Assembly (NCBI RefSeq): GCF_022867885.1
Contig: NZ_JALIFP010000015.1
Span: forward strand, 1 to 64,000
Origin: Lederbergia sp. NSJ-179
GTDB taxonomy: Bacteria > Bacillota > Bacilli > Bacillales > Bacillaceae_C
DNA length: 64,000 bases
Direction of reading: 5' to 3'
Part shown: positions 26,330 through 34,853 of the stretch, one piece after another
Layout: each line of letters starts with the position of its first letter
Position numbering within the stretch: the first letter of the stretch is position 1
Made by a program: the position numbers and the translations under genes
Notes under the pieces: generated by a model
Told to the model about the DNA's origin: nothing
The model's input: the letters and a program-made list of their open reading frames with translations, nothing else
Databases searched by the model: none

Positions 26330-27211
26330 TCAGTCGTATTTATGTGAAATAAAGGACTGAACGATATCAAAAAATGCTTGTACCTGCCGCAGTTCAAAAA
26401 CGGATTCATATCCTAGTAGCCATGTGTCCCGTTTAATAAAATGATTTTTATCGTCCATTAAAGGAATTCTATATACATCTGTTTCCGAATCAGAAAGAGT
26501 AATAGCCGGTAAAATCGCATACCCAATTCCATTAAATGTCATCTGTTTACAAGTTTCGATTTGATCGACTACAATGGTACGTCTTGGAAAAGTTTGAAAT
26601 TGACGATGCCACCAATCCTGGATTTCCTGATAATAATTTGAATCGCTTTTAAATTGAATAAAAGGGCGATCCGTTTCTAATACCTCTTCCACCTTTTGTA
26701 TTTCTCGATCGACGAGATACAATTGATCCTCAAAAAGATGGTGTTTTACTCCTTTCCAGTCTGTTGTTCCACGGATAATACCGATATGAACTTCTCCTTC
26801 ATATAAACTTTTTAATATTTCACTGCTCCACCCTGTTATTAACGAAACCTTTGCATGCGGATAAATTCGAACAAATTCTTTTAAAACCTTCGGAAGCCAA
26901 TTTTGACCCACAATAGAAGCACAGGCTATTTTTAATGTACCATGTACTTTTGAATGGAGTGCTTGCAGTTCTTCAAACACATTTTCTTGTTTTTCCATTA
27001 TACTTTTTGCAAAATTCACAACAAGCTCTCCAGAGGGTGTTAATACCAAGCCTTTTTGGGTACGGATAAATAATTGGACCCCCCAATATTTTTCAATATT
27101 TTGCAGTCGCTGTGAGAGTGCCGGCTGTGAGACAAATAACCGCTCCGCTGCCTTACGCATATTTGCTTCCTCTGCAAGCACCACTAATAACTGATAGTCA
27201 GATAGAGACAT
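26330..27211 (-). CDS. ccpC: LysR-type regulator CcpC
   Basis: A 293-residue LysR-type transcription factor. The N-terminal winged helix (MRKAAERLFVSQPALSQRL, 17-35) and the effector domain match B. subtilis CcpC/YkuM closely, including LKSLYEGEVHIGIIRG and QIETCKQM. CcpC senses citrate and controls tricarboxylic-acid-branch genes such as citZ and citB. It sits next to darB and ykuJ as in B. subtilis. A divergent or upstream promoter must lie in 27212-27320. Confidence 0.93.
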   Translation of the reverse strand: MSLSDYQLLVVLAEEANMRKAAERLFVSQPALSQRLQNIEKYWGVQLFIRTQKGLVLTPSGELVVNFAKSIMEKQENVFEELQALHSKVHGTLKIACASIVGQNWLPKVLKEFVRIYPHAKVSLITGWSSEILKSLYEGEVHIGIIRGTTDWKGVKHHLFEDQLYLVDREIQKVEEVLETDRPFIQFKSDSNYYQEIQDWWHRQFQTFPRRTIVVDQIETCKQMTFNGIGYAILPAITLSDSETDVYRIPLMDDKNHFIKRDTWLLGYESVFELRQVQAFFDIVQSFISHKYD

Positions 27212-27319
27212 AGGTAACCAGCTCCTTTACATGTGGCAGCCAATTTTTGTTTGAATACAGTTTTGACTTCTCCTATGGACATATTATGACATATAGTGAA
27301 ATTTCCAATAGCGCGTTAA

Positions 27320-27351
27320 AAAATATCAGCTCCCGAAATGGGAGCTAATAT
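27320..27351 (-). terminator. darB terminator
   Basis: On the minus strand AATATTAGCTCCC ... GGGAGCTGATATT followed by a T-run, starting immediately after the darB stop at 27352. Confidence 0.88.
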
Positions 27352-27798
27352 TTAGACATGATGGAACTTGCCAATTTGTTTCTTTAATTCCTTTAAGAGT
27401 ACCCTCCTTGTGAATATCCCTTCAAAATACCCGTCATGGTCCTCAACACATAAAAAAGGATAATCAATCAATAAATCAAGGGCCTTTTCAAACTCGTCAT
27501 CTACTTGTATTTTGGGAATTTGAACTTGCATGACATCTTCCACTTTTTTATCGCTCAATTTCTCAAACTCAATTCGTTCTAATCCAAGAATCGATTCTGT
27601 AATAAGTGGGGAGCTAATTAAGCCGTGTAACTTAAAACGTGCATCTAATACCGGAATAGCAGAATAGCCGCTTTTTGTTAGGACAAGCAAAGCATGTTCC
27701 AAATTATTTCCAATTTGGACATGGGCAACTTTTTCAGATGGGATTATATAATCACTGATATGCGGGTTCATGTTTTGATGACTTTGTAAGGAAATCAT
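27352..27798 (-). CDS. darB: CBS-domain c-di-AMP receptor DarB
   Basis: A 148-residue protein made of two CBS motifs (about 20-75 and 88-140), homologous to B. subtilis YkuL/DarB (CbpB in Listeria). In B. subtilis the ligand-free protein binds and stimulates the (p)ppGpp synthetase Rel and pyruvate carboxylase; c-di-AMP binding releases it. The conserved starts (IPSEKVAHVQIGNNLEHALLVL) and the second repeat end (GIFTRRVLLKEL) support this. KtrC and KtrD, also c-di-AMP linked, are in the same window. Confidence 0.92.
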   Translation of the reverse strand: MISLQSHQNMNPHISDYIIPSEKVAHVQIGNNLEHALLVLTKSGYSAIPVLDARFKLHGLISSPLITESILGLERIEFEKLSDKKVEDVMQVQIPKIQVDDEFEKALDLLIDYPFLCVEDHDGYFEGIFTRRVLLKELKKQIGKFHHV

Positions 27799-27905
27799 TT
27801 CAGTCCCTCATCTCTTTATAATCTTTACTCATTCTTATTTTAACATAAACCACGTGAGAAAACGCTTTTATTACCACAATTTTATTATACCGTTGAACAC
27901 TTGTT

Positions 27906-28160
27906 TTAAGAACGCTCTTTTTCCTCCTGAATCATATCAAAGATCTCAATAGCAGCCATATCAATATCATCGAATTGATATTTCTGTTTATCATGATCCT
28001 GACTATACTCCTCCACCTCATATGTATGGGAAGCCGGAAAATATCTCACTTGACAAAGAACTTTCTGATTTACTTCAAATAATCTTTGAGGATTCTCCTC
28101 CTGATCTCCTATATTTTGCATCGTTTGAAGCCTTTGAATAATGCTGATTAGTTGTGACAT
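27906..28160 (-). CDS. ykuJ: YkuJ (DUF1797) protein
   Basis: An 84-residue small cytoplasmic protein of the DUF1797/YkuJ family, of known fold but unknown function, conserved next to darB and ccpC. Family marks are the LFEVNQKVLCQVRYF strand pair and the C-terminal FDDIDMAAIEIFDMI helix. I chose ATG 28160 (MSQLISII) with AAGGAG 7 nt upstream; a TTG two codons earlier is possible. Confidence 0.9.
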   Translation of the reverse strand: MSQLISIIQRLQTMQNIGDQEENPQRLFEVNQKVLCQVRYFPASHTYEVEEYSQDHDKQKYQFDDIDMAAIEIFDMIQEEKERS

Positions 28161-28344
28161 TGTCAAACTCCTTTCTTAAAAGACAATGTCATTATAAAAG
28201 ACTTGGGAACTGTCTTGACCAAAAGAGGAGGAGAAACTTCGTTTATTTAAGGATTTGCAAAGGTTTCATACCTTCCTTACCTTCCTTTCTGGGACGATCA
28301 GTGATATAATAAAAAGTAAATAAAATTGGAAAGGTGTACTTTAT

Positions 28345-28797
28345 ATGGATGATCAAACCAGTAAAGCATTGGAACTGTCTGTAACAAATCTTTCACAGGC
28401 CATTTTTACGGTTAACCGCCACGCCAAAACGGCAATAAATCCTAAATATTTATACATCTTGAAAAAGAACGCTCTGACCAAAATGATCCAGGAGCGAAAA
28501 GCCACAAAAATTGGTCTCCACTTTTCGAGAAATCCCAAGTTTAGCCAGCAGCAATCAGATGTCTTGGTTCAGTGCGGAGATTATTTGTTCCACATACCAC
28601 CTACTAAAGAAGATTTTGAAGAGCTACCCCATCTTGGGCATCTTAATCAGCATTCCCGCAACCCTAAAACCCGCATGTCCCTTAATACAGCAAAGCGACT
28701 TCTTCAAAAATACACTGGCATCAAAGAGAACAATGATCCAAGACCAATGAATACACAAAAACCTGTATTCAAGAAACTTGGGGATAGCTTTTTCTAA
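28345..28797 (+). CDS. ykyB: YkyB family protein
   Basis: A 150-residue protein of the Bacillus-specific YkyB family, function unknown. It is basic, has no signal peptide, and contains the conserved block TVNRHAKTAINPKYLYILKK. It sits between ykuJ and cheV, as in B. subtilis, transcribed divergently from ykuJ; a TATAAT-like -10 is visible at about 28303-28308. Confidence 0.9.
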   Translation: MDDQTSKALELSVTNLSQAIFTVNRHAKTAINPKYLYILKKNALTKMIQERKATKIGLHFSRNPKFSQQQSDVLVQCGDYLFHIPPTKEDFEELPHLGHLNQHSRNPKTRMSLNTAKRLLQKYTGIKENNDPRPMNTQKPVFKKLGDSFF

Positions 28798-28838
28798 GCT
28801 GTTTACCTCTTTGAATCCTATGTTTTATATTTCCAATT

Positions 28839-28873
28839 AAAAACGGATAACCACTAACATGGTATCCGTTTTT
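28839..28873. terminator. bidirectional terminator between ykyB and cheV
   Basis: AAAACGGATAACCA (28840-28853) pairs with TGGTATCCGTTTT around a 6-nt loop. Both strands carry a T-run after the stem. Confidence 0.9.
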
Positions 28874-28903
28874 CTGATTGTATTTGCCTACAAGCAAAAT
28901 GAA

Positions 28904-29386
28904 CTATACAGGATGAATGCCCGCTTCTGGATTGATATCCAACATAATTTTCTCAAAATCCAACATCAGGATCTTATGATTGTTTTCTTTAACGACGCCA
29001 ATCACATTCGATAAATCCGATGGTGGTTTTTCCATTTTATCCCAAGATATTCGTAAAATTCGCTCCACATTATGAACATGGAAAACAACCTGCTTATCAT
29101 TAAATTCTGTTACGATAAACTTATCCTCTGAAAGATCACGATCTACTACTCTATCCATCCCTATGGCATCTTCTAAACTGACTACTGGCAATACCTCTCC
29201 ACGTAGTTGGATGATTCCTAATACATATGGATGTGAGTGCGGAAGAGAAGTTGTAGCGCTAGGAAGAATAATTTCTTTCACCTTTAACACATCGATGCCA
29301 AATAGATGGCCATTTATTTCGAATTGGATAATTTCTAATTCATTTGTGTCACATTCTAATACTATGTCTGGTTGATTCTGATCCAT
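28904..29386 (-). pseudogene. cheV: truncated CheV: CheW-like domain only, receiver domain missing
   Basis: A 160-residue protein that follows the N-terminal CheW-like half of Bacillus CheV: TNELEIIQFEINGHLFGIDVLKVKEII..., PHSHPYVLGIIQLRGEVLPV and EDKFIVTEFNDKQVVFHV. Intact CheV continues with a phosphorylatable receiver domain to about 300 residues. Here the frame stops just after the CheW fold (FEKIMLDINPEAGIHPV) and none of the three frames downstream codes for receiver sequence before the terminator. It may still work as a CheW-type coupling protein, but adaptation by phosphorylation would be lost. I chose ATG 29386 (MDQNQPDIV) behind an AGGAA site. Genes for motility are not present here. 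Confidence 0.75.
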
Positions 29387-29393
29387 TGCTTTC

Positions 29394-30299
29394 CTACCTT
29401 TCATCGCTGCCAATATCTTGCATAGGTTGATCCCAATATTTGATTAGTGCTTGTGTACCACTATTTTCTTCCCCTCGCTCAGCGAGAATATCATATAATT
29501 TCTTAGCAAGTTCCAAACCGGGTAAAGAAAGATCCATTTTTTTTGCTTCGTCAAGAGCAATCCCCATGTCCTTAATAAAATGCTTAATAAAAAAACCTGG
29601 CGAATAATCCCCCTTAATCACCCTAGGAATTAAGTTTGACATGGACCAACTGCCTGCCGCTCCACTACTAATTGATTTTAATACCGTTTCAGGATCTAGC
29701 CCTGCATGTTGGGCATAAATAAAGGCTTCTGTGACCCCCATCATATTTGATGCGATCGCAATTTGATTGCACATTTTCGTATGTTGTCCTGCTCCCGCCG
29801 CTCCTTGGAAAATAATATTCTCACCAAGTATGGAAAAAATAGGTTTGCAGTCTAGAAAAGTTTGTTGATCACCTCCGACCATGATCGATAACGTCCCTTT
29901 TTTAGCTCCAATATCTCCGCCTGATACAGGAGCATCTAATGCTCTTATCCCTTTCTGCTTACCAGCTTCATAAATTTTCTTCGCTAAAGACGGGGTAGAT
30001 GTAGTCATATCAATCACAATGGAACCTGTTTTTATCCCCGAAAAGATTCCTTCTTTGCCGAAATATACTTCTTCCACATCTTGCGGATACCCAACCATTG
30101 TAATGATTATTTCGGTATTTATCGCCATTTCTTTAGGGGAGTCTTTCCATATCGCCCCATTAGCTATTAACTCTTCTGCTTTTTTTTTCGTTCTCGTAAA
30201 CACTGAGACTGAATATCCATTGGCTAATAAATTCTTTGCCATACTTCTCCCCATGACACCTAACCCAATAAAACCAATTTCCGCTTTTTTATCACTCAT
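29394..30299 (-). CDS. beta-hydroxyacid dehydrogenase (3-hydroxyisobutyrate dehydrogenase family, YkwC-like)
   Basis: A 301-residue NAD(P)-dependent enzyme oxidising a beta-hydroxyacid to the semialdehyde or keto form. It shows the N-terminal nucleotide motif GFIGLGVMGRSMAKNL, the substrate loop DAPVSGGDIGAKKGTLSIMVGG (split at residues about 122-143) and catalytic Lys in GQHTKMCNQI (about residue 172). B. subtilis YkwC lies in the same neighbourhood. The exact substrate is uncertain. The next gene upstream is an SDR, and the 18-nt gap suggests a two-gene unit. Confidence 0.88.
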   Translation of the reverse strand: MSDKKAEIGFIGLGVMGRSMAKNLLANGYSVSVFTRTKKKAEELIANGAIWKDSPKEMAINTEIIITMVGYPQDVEEVYFGKEGIFSGIKTGSIVIDMTTSTPSLAKKIYEAGKQKGIRALDAPVSGGDIGAKKGTLSIMVGGDQQTFLDCKPIFSILGENIIFQGAAGAGQHTKMCNQIAIASNMMGVTEAFIYAQHAGLDPETVLKSISSGAAGSWSMSNLIPRVIKGDYSPGFFIKHFIKDMGIALDEAKKMDLSLPGLELAKKLYDILAERGEENSGTQALIKYWDQPMQDIGSDER

Positions 30300-30316
30300 T
30301 GATCATTCCCCTCCTG

Positions 30317-31102
30317 CTAAACGGATCTTAATTTACCTCCATCAACAAAAAAGCTACTACCTGTCATATATGTATTCGCCTCTGACGCTAGAAAAACAAC
30401 GACTTTAGCAAATTCTTCTGGTGTCCCTGATCTTCCCAATGGAATCCTTTCTTCTGCGCGTTTTTTGATTTCTTCCTTTGATATTTCTTTTTTATTCGCA
30501 TTTATTTCATCGAGTTGTGAGATTCGATCTGTTAAAATTCGTCCAGGCGCAACCGTATTGACTAAAATATGAAATGGGGCTAATTCGTCCGCAAGTGTTT
30601 TCGCTAACCCCAAAATTCCCATTCTGAATGTATTGGATAAAATAAGCCCTGGTATTGGTTCTCGTATAGACGAAGAAGCGATATTAATAATTCGTCCACC
30701 ATCTTCCTTAAGATACGGTAATGTCGCTCGTATGATACGTATATAGGAAAGTAAATTCAACTCAAATGCAGCTTGCCAAGCGTCATCATCTATTTCTTCA
30801 AATCCGCCAGCCGGTGGTCCACCAGCATTATTCACTAATATATCGATTCCGCCGAATTCTTTTACGGTTTCATCCACCATATGTTGAATTTGGTCTGGTT
30901 GCGTAATATCACAAGTGACCATCCCAACCTTGCCTTGCCGAAATTCTTCAAGTTGTGATTGAACACTTTTCAAGCGATCTTGATTCCTACTCGCCAACAT
31001 CACATTGGCGCCTTCTCTGACAAACAATTCCGCAATGGCTTTACCTAAACCCTGACTCGATGCGACGACCAATACTCGTTTCCCTTTTAATCCCATTTCC
31101 AC
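30317..31102 (-). CDS. short-chain dehydrogenase/reductase without canonical YxxxK
   Basis: A 261-residue SDR-fold protein. The coenzyme motif is present (VASSQGLGKAIAE in place of TGxxxGIG), as are NNAGG and the catalytic Ser region INIASSSIREP. The usual Tyr-xxx-Lys is replaced by a Ser-Asn-Thr-Phe-Arg type stretch (LSNTFRMGILGLAKTLADE), so ordinary SDR chemistry is doubtful or uses other residues; a subfamily of 'SNxxR' SDRs is known. Start: GTG 31102 has AGGGAG 8 nt upstream; an ATG three codons earlier is too close to that site. Likely co-transcribed with the dehydrogenase gene downstream. Confidence 0.8.
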   Translation of the reverse strand: MEMGLKGKRVLVVASSQGLGKAIAELFVREGANVMLASRNQDRLKSVQSQLEEFRQGKVGMVTCDITQPDQIQHMVDETVKEFGGIDILVNNAGGPPAGGFEEIDDDAWQAAFELNLLSYIRIIRATLPYLKEDGGRIINIASSSIREPIPGLILSNTFRMGILGLAKTLADELAPFHILVNTVAPGRILTDRISQLDEINANKKEISKEEIKKRAEERIPLGRSGTPEEFAKVVVFLASEANTYMTGSSFFVDGGKLRSV

Positions 31103-31195
31103 TGACATCACTCCCTTGTTAAAATCTTACCTTAATCATACAACTTTCGCTAAAAAAAGGCATACATTTCTAAAAAGAATGGGTGATTGTTCATT

Positions 31196-31355
31196 AAGAA
31201 AAGCGCAAGCGCCCGTTTAGCGACGTACAAACTTTTTAGGGGCCTGACGAGATAAAGGAAACACGATGAACCCGAAGGGTGAATCGATGTTGACTTACGC
31301 AAGCAGGCACCGAAAGTTTGCTAGTCGCTGGGCGCTGGAGCTAGATCCAACATTA
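31196..31355. repeat. dispersed hairpin repeat, copy E (long-arm variant)
   Basis: Starts gaaaagcgcaagcgccc and ends gggcgctggagctagatcc. Its arms pair at several levels (AGCGCCC/GGGCGCT, AGCGAC/GTCGCT, CAAACTTT/AAAGTTTG), but the inner sequence is unrelated to that of copies A-C. Confidence 0.8.
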
Positions 31356-31379
31356 GCCAAAATTTCCTTTCCTATCCTG

Positions 31380-31520
31380 TAAGAAAAGCGCAAGCGCCTT
31401 GTTCAGCCCCGACAAGCAAATGTTCTGAGACAAGAAAAGTCCGGTTTTGACTTTTATTGTCTCAGGTTATTTGACCTCGAGCCGATGGCGCCTGGAGCTA
31501 GATCCAACATTAGCCAAAAT
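31380..31520. repeat. dispersed hairpin repeat, copy F (hybrid arms)
   Basis: The left arm (agcgccttgttcagccccgac) is of the copy-B type and the right arm (ctcgagccgatggcgcctgg) of the copy-A/C type, so the outer arms do not pair well. The inner stem TTCTGAGACAAGAAAAGTC / GACTTTTATTGTCTCAG is kept. It looks like a recombinant between two subtypes. Confidence 0.8.
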
Positions 31521-31537
31521 TTCCTTTCCTATCCCAT

Positions 31538-31571
31538 TAAAAAAAACGCTGGATTTTATTCCAGCGCAAAA
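31538..31571 (-). terminator. pts operon terminator
   Basis: On the minus strand GCGCTGGAATAAAATCCAGCG followed by eight T, about 90 nt after the truncated ptsI. Confidence 0.9.
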
Positions 31572-31661
31572 AAGGGGGAAAAATGAGAATGAATGAATAT
31601 TGTCATTCAATCATATTTTATTGTATACCACTAATTAACAATATATACACATTCTTCCCGG

Positions 31662-32060
31662 TTACATTTTGATTACAGTTCGATTACTTCCTCGTTCGTT
31701 TTCCATCTGATCAAATATCTGAATAAAATGATCAGTTGTTTCTTTTAACGCACTTTCAGCATTTATTTTTTCATTCCGAATCCTTTCTGTAATCGCTGTC
31801 AATAACTCAGGATCACGTAAAACAAGGAGATGTGCATCAAAAATAGCCGCCTCCTCTTCCCCCAAAATTTTTATGGTCTGTTGACGTATGAATTCTAGGT
31901 CTGATTTAGCGGCATTTAATGCTGAGTAAAGACGGTTTATTTCTTCCTCAGCATCCGAGATAGCAATTTTCTCAAAAGAAAGATCTGGCTGAATAAACAG
32001 ATATGCTTTTCCGATGGCGATTCCATTAGAAGCTGCTATCCCTGTTAAAATGCTGGACAT
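31662..32060 (-). pseudogene. ptsI: PTS enzyme I gene reduced by a large internal deletion
   Basis: Enzyme I normally has about 570 residues and passes phosphate from PEP to HPr. Here only the first 120 or so residues remain (LTGIAASNGIAIGKAYLF ... IFQ/IFDQMENE). The phosphorylated His (near 190) and the whole PEP-binding C-domain are missing. After QMENE the frame reads RGSNRTVIKM and stops. In the next frame the same bases read TNEEVIEL-stop, which looks like the normal C-terminal tail of enzyme I. So about 1.3 kb were deleted and the two ends joined out of phase. The start overlaps the ptsH stop (TAATG). The sugar PTS cannot run from this gene. Confidence 0.88.
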
Positions 32061-32326
32061 TACTTGGCAAGTCCTTCTTTTTCAAGCAATTCTTCAATAC
32101 CAGCCATTGCTTCTTCCTCATCACTACCGTCTGCACTAATTGTAATGACAGTATCTTTTCCTATTCCAAGTGACATAACACCCATGATAGATTTAAGGTT
32201 TACCTTTTTATCCTTAAACCCTAATTGTATATCAGATGAATATCTACTTGCTGTTTGAACAAGTACAGTTGCTGGTCTCGCATGAATTCCAGTATCTGCT
32301 GTAACAGTAAATTGTTTTTCGATCAT
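32060..32326 (-). CDS. ptsH: phosphocarrier protein HPr
   Basis: An 88-residue HPr, full length. His15 (GIHARPA), the PEP/enzyme I phosphorylation site, and Ser46 (LKSIMGVMS), the HPr kinase site used for CcpA-dependent carbon control, are both present. It is followed directly by a deleted ptsI, so the regulatory Ser46 function may be what keeps it conserved. No ptsG is seen upstream. The long region 32327-32600 holds its promoter. Confidence 0.95.
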   Translation of the reverse strand: MIEKQFTVTADTGIHARPATVLVQTASRYSSDIQLGFKDKKVNLKSIMGVMSLGIGKDTVITISADGSDEEEAMAGIEELLEKEGLAK

Positions 32327-32618
32327 TTATATCGTCTCCTTTTTCTAAGTTAAAAGTACCCTCTATACAAAATTAGCTAATTTTGCCTGTTTCGTCAATC
32401 ATTGAGTAACGAAAATCGAATAAATTTTATCTTTTTTTATCTTTTCCCCTTTTTCCCTAAATTTATTGAAACATATCGGCGGTTTTTCTTCTTGCGCTTT
32501 TCTAAAAAATAGTGCAAAATATGGAGAATCCATAATCATTGAATCATGATCTTAGAAACAACACGATTGCACCTTGGAAATTTATGAAACCAGATGAATG
32601 AGCGAGGGAGAGATTGAA

Positions 32619-32810
32619 TTGAAAATTGCTGAAATCGGTAACATCATTGAATTCAAAAATGGTCTTCAAGGGGTAGTTGAAAAGGTGAATGAAAATTCCG
32701 TTATTGTAGATTTAACGTATATGGAAAATTACCGTGATTTTGAGCTAGAGGAGAAAACAGTTATCAATCATAAAAACTATAAAATCATTAAGGAATCTAT
32801 CCATGTATAA
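32619..32810 (+). CDS. ykvS: YkvS-like small protein
   Basis: A 63-residue protein matching B. subtilis YkvS (DUF2187): KIAEIGNIIEFKNGLQGVVEKV and the NHKNYKII ending. It looks like a single SH3/KOW-type beta barrel; function unknown. I chose the TTG at 32619: GAGGGAGAG lies 6 nt before it and is inside the longer frame that starts at ATG 32598. Ended by a strong terminator. Confidence 0.85.
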   Translation: MKIAEIGNIIEFKNGLQGVVEKVNENSVIVDLTYMENYRDFELEEKTVINHKNYKIIKESIHV

Positions 32811-32836
32811 ATGCAAGCGACATCGCTTGCATTTAT
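32811..32836 (+). terminator. ykvS terminator
   Basis: ATGCAAGCGA (32811-32820) pairs with TCGCTTGCAT (32823-32832) around 2 nt, followed by TT-rich sequence, directly at the ykvS stop. Confidence 0.8.
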
Positions 32837-32884
32837 TCTGATGATTTTAATTATATTGGTGAAACTTTAAGAAAGGATTTTATT

Positions 32885-33499
32885 ATGGTTAGGTGTTTGA
32901 AAGATTGGAAACTTATTGGAAGTCTTATTTTAGCCTGTTGCCTCATTTCCATTACTTTTGATTACAAGCATCAAGTTTTCTGGTATTTATATACAGCAAC
33001 GATGTTATTTCTCATTAGTATCACGATCATTGCCGAAAAAACGGAGGATAAGATTTCTATTAAACAAGCGATTTTTTGGGGAATCCCCTCTGGGATTCTA
33101 TTATATGTCTTATTTTCATTCGGAAAGTGGTTATTATCTTTTATTCCCGTGAATGCCTTGAATCAAATTACAAAGTTGTATGAGTATTTTTCTTTAGAAT
33201 GGTTGTGGCAATATCTTCTACTTATTTTCGTCATTATTCCGGGTGAAGAGTTTTTTTGGAGAGGATTTGTACTAAAAAGAATACTAAGATATATACATCC
33301 TACAGCAGCCGTCATTATTGGAGCCTCATTGAATGCTCTAGCTTTTTGTCTAACTGGATATCTCCTTTTAATCTTAGCTGCTTTTTTTAGCGGTTTAGTA
33401 TGGGGTATTCTGTATGTTTGGAAGCGAAGCTTACCACTCTTAATCATTTCTCATCTTATTTTTGATTTGCTTTTATTTGTATTATTCCCGCTTGCCTAA
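32885..33499 (+). CDS. CPBP family intramembrane protease-like protein
   Basis: A 204-residue protein with about six membrane helices and the Abi/CPBP signature EEFFWRGF (motif 1, EExxxR) near residue 120 and a late His (ISHLIFDLL, motif 3). The second motif, normally FxxxH, reads NALAF here, so one metal-ligand candidate is missing and peptidase activity is uncertain. Family members are CAAX-prenyl-endopeptidase-like or act in bacteriocin immunity. AAAGGA ribosome binding site; stands alone between ykvS and ykvI. Confidence 0.8.
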   Translation: MVRCLKDWKLIGSLILACCLISITFDYKHQVFWYLYTATMLFLISITIIAEKTEDKISIKQAIFWGIPSGILLYVLFSFGKWLLSFIPVNALNQITKLYEYFSLEWLWQYLLLIFVIIPGEEFFWRGFVLKRILRYIHPTAAVIIGASLNALAFCLTGYLLLILAAFFSGLVWGILYVWKRSLPLLIISHLIFDLLLFVLFPLA

Positions 33500-33508
33500 A
33501 GTGTCAAA

Positions 33509-33558
33509 GACACGGAAGTGTATCACAGGATAACAGATCTTCCGTGTCTATTTTTTTT
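33509..33558. terminator. terminator between the CPBP gene and ykvI
   Basis: GACACGGAAG (33509-33518) pairs with CTTCCGTGTC (33539-33548), followed by eight T on the plus strand. Overlaps the ykvI stop codon. Confidence 0.85.
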
Positions 33559-34588
33559 CTATCAATGGCTTGATCCATAGTAATAGTAAAAAAATTAAAC
33601 TAATATATCCAAACAAAGGGTACAGGAGACCGAGAAGCTGCCCATATTCCATCCTACCTATCATATAAACGACGAAAATGACAACAATATGAATCCAAAT
33701 TTGTTTGAAATGGACAAAATAACTTATTTGCCTCTCAATTCCATACATATTCCCAATCAATGAAGTAAAAATCTCTCCATAAATAATGAATAGATAAATA
33801 AAATAAATACCACTAATGGAATTTTTTACTATCGTGGCCATCGGAATATCGTAGGCTAAGAGATTAGGAAGCGTAGATAGAATAATATGACTGGATATTA
33901 AAATAATCGTTAATAACAGACCTCCTATGAACCCACCAAGCTTGATCATTGTTTTATCATTGATTTCCGTTGCAATTGGCACAAGGACAGCTTGGGCCAG
34001 TGTAAGATTAAAAGCCGCATATGAAAAAGCTGAACCAATCGATTTCCAGACATTACTAAAGTCTGGTACGTACAGCAAATTCACCCATAAGGATGGATCT
34101 GAAAGGGAATGAAACATCAGTAAGAAGTTAAACAGAATGAGGATGGGTACTACAAATGTGTTCACAGCAAATAGCCCTTTCACACCACCCCATAATACAG
34201 CGAGGCAAAGGATGATGGTCATAACAGAACCAAAGGCCCTATCCCATCCTAATTGCTCTGAAAACAAGGCCTCTGCCCCTGAGAGCATGACCCCACATAC
34301 TCCTACTAGCATCAGTGTCATAAATATATTCATGACTTTCCCCAAATGTTGTCCAAATAAATCATTGTTTAGGTCCATAAACGAGGCCGCCTGAATATCA
34401 ATGGATTTGATCATCACCTTCATCCCGAAAAAAATAAATAAATATCCCGCTATCAATATAGACACTAATCCGTATAAACCATATTGTGTAAAAAATTCTA
34501 CAATTTCTTTACCTGTAGCAAATCCGGCGCCAATAACTGTACCAACATATACCGCAGCTATCTGTAATGCCCCTGTCCATTTATTCAA
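33548..34588 (-). CDS. ykvI: YkvI family membrane transporter
   Basis: A 346-residue integral membrane protein with about ten helices, of the YkvI family (LeuT-like fold, related to branched-chain or amino-acid:cation symporters). The opening AAVYVGTVIGAGFATGKEIVEFF is diagnostic: it is the unwound first helix GxGFATGxE. The substrate is not known. It lies next to clpE, as in B. subtilis, transcribed away from it. Confidence 0.9.
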   Translation of the reverse strand: MNKWTGALQIAAVYVGTVIGAGFATGKEIVEFFTQYGLYGLVSILIAGYLFIFFGMKVMIKSIDIQAASFMDLNNDLFGQHLGKVMNIFMTLMLVGVCGVMLSGAEALFSEQLGWDRAFGSVMTIILCLAVLWGGVKGLFAVNTFVVPILILFNFLLMFHSLSDPSLWVNLLYVPDFSNVWKSIGSAFSYAAFNLTLAQAVLVPIATEINDKTMIKLGGFIGGLLLTIILISSHIILSTLPNLLAYDIPMATIVKNSISGIYFIYLFIIYGEIFTSLIGNMYGIERQISYFVHFKQIWIHIVVIFVVYMIGRMEYGQLLGLLYPLFGYISLIFLLLLWIKPLIEKK

Positions 34589-34703
34589 TTCACTGCCCCA
34601 CTTCGCTTAATAATCTTTGTGATATAACCCTTTATTGAAAAAACTTGTTTTTATATCTATATGGGATTATTTAAAAAAAATCATAAAAATAGCGATTTTA
34701 TGC

Positions 34704-34815
34704 TTGAAAGTCAAAAAAGGTCAGTGTATAATGAACCCATAAGGTCGAATAAGGTCAAGCTCTCCTCTTCCTATTCGCCTTTTCTTTCATCAACTTTTGG
34801 TCAAAGTTAGTCAAA
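34704..34815 (+). promoter_or_regulatory. clpE promoter with three CtsR-like boxes
   Basis: -35 TTGAAA (34704-34709), 17-bp spacer, -10 TATAAT (34727-34732). Three heptad direct repeats of CtsR type lie over and after it: AGTCAAA-AAA-GGTCAGT (34709-34725, in the spacer), GGTCGAA-TAA-GGTCAAG (34743-34759) and GGTCAAA-GTT-AGTCAAA (34799-34815). The known CtsR consensus is (A/G)GTCAAA-NAN-(A/G)GTCAAA. Confidence 0.88.
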
Positions 34816-34853
34816 GTCAATTTTATAAAATATATATTGGAGGATTGATATTT

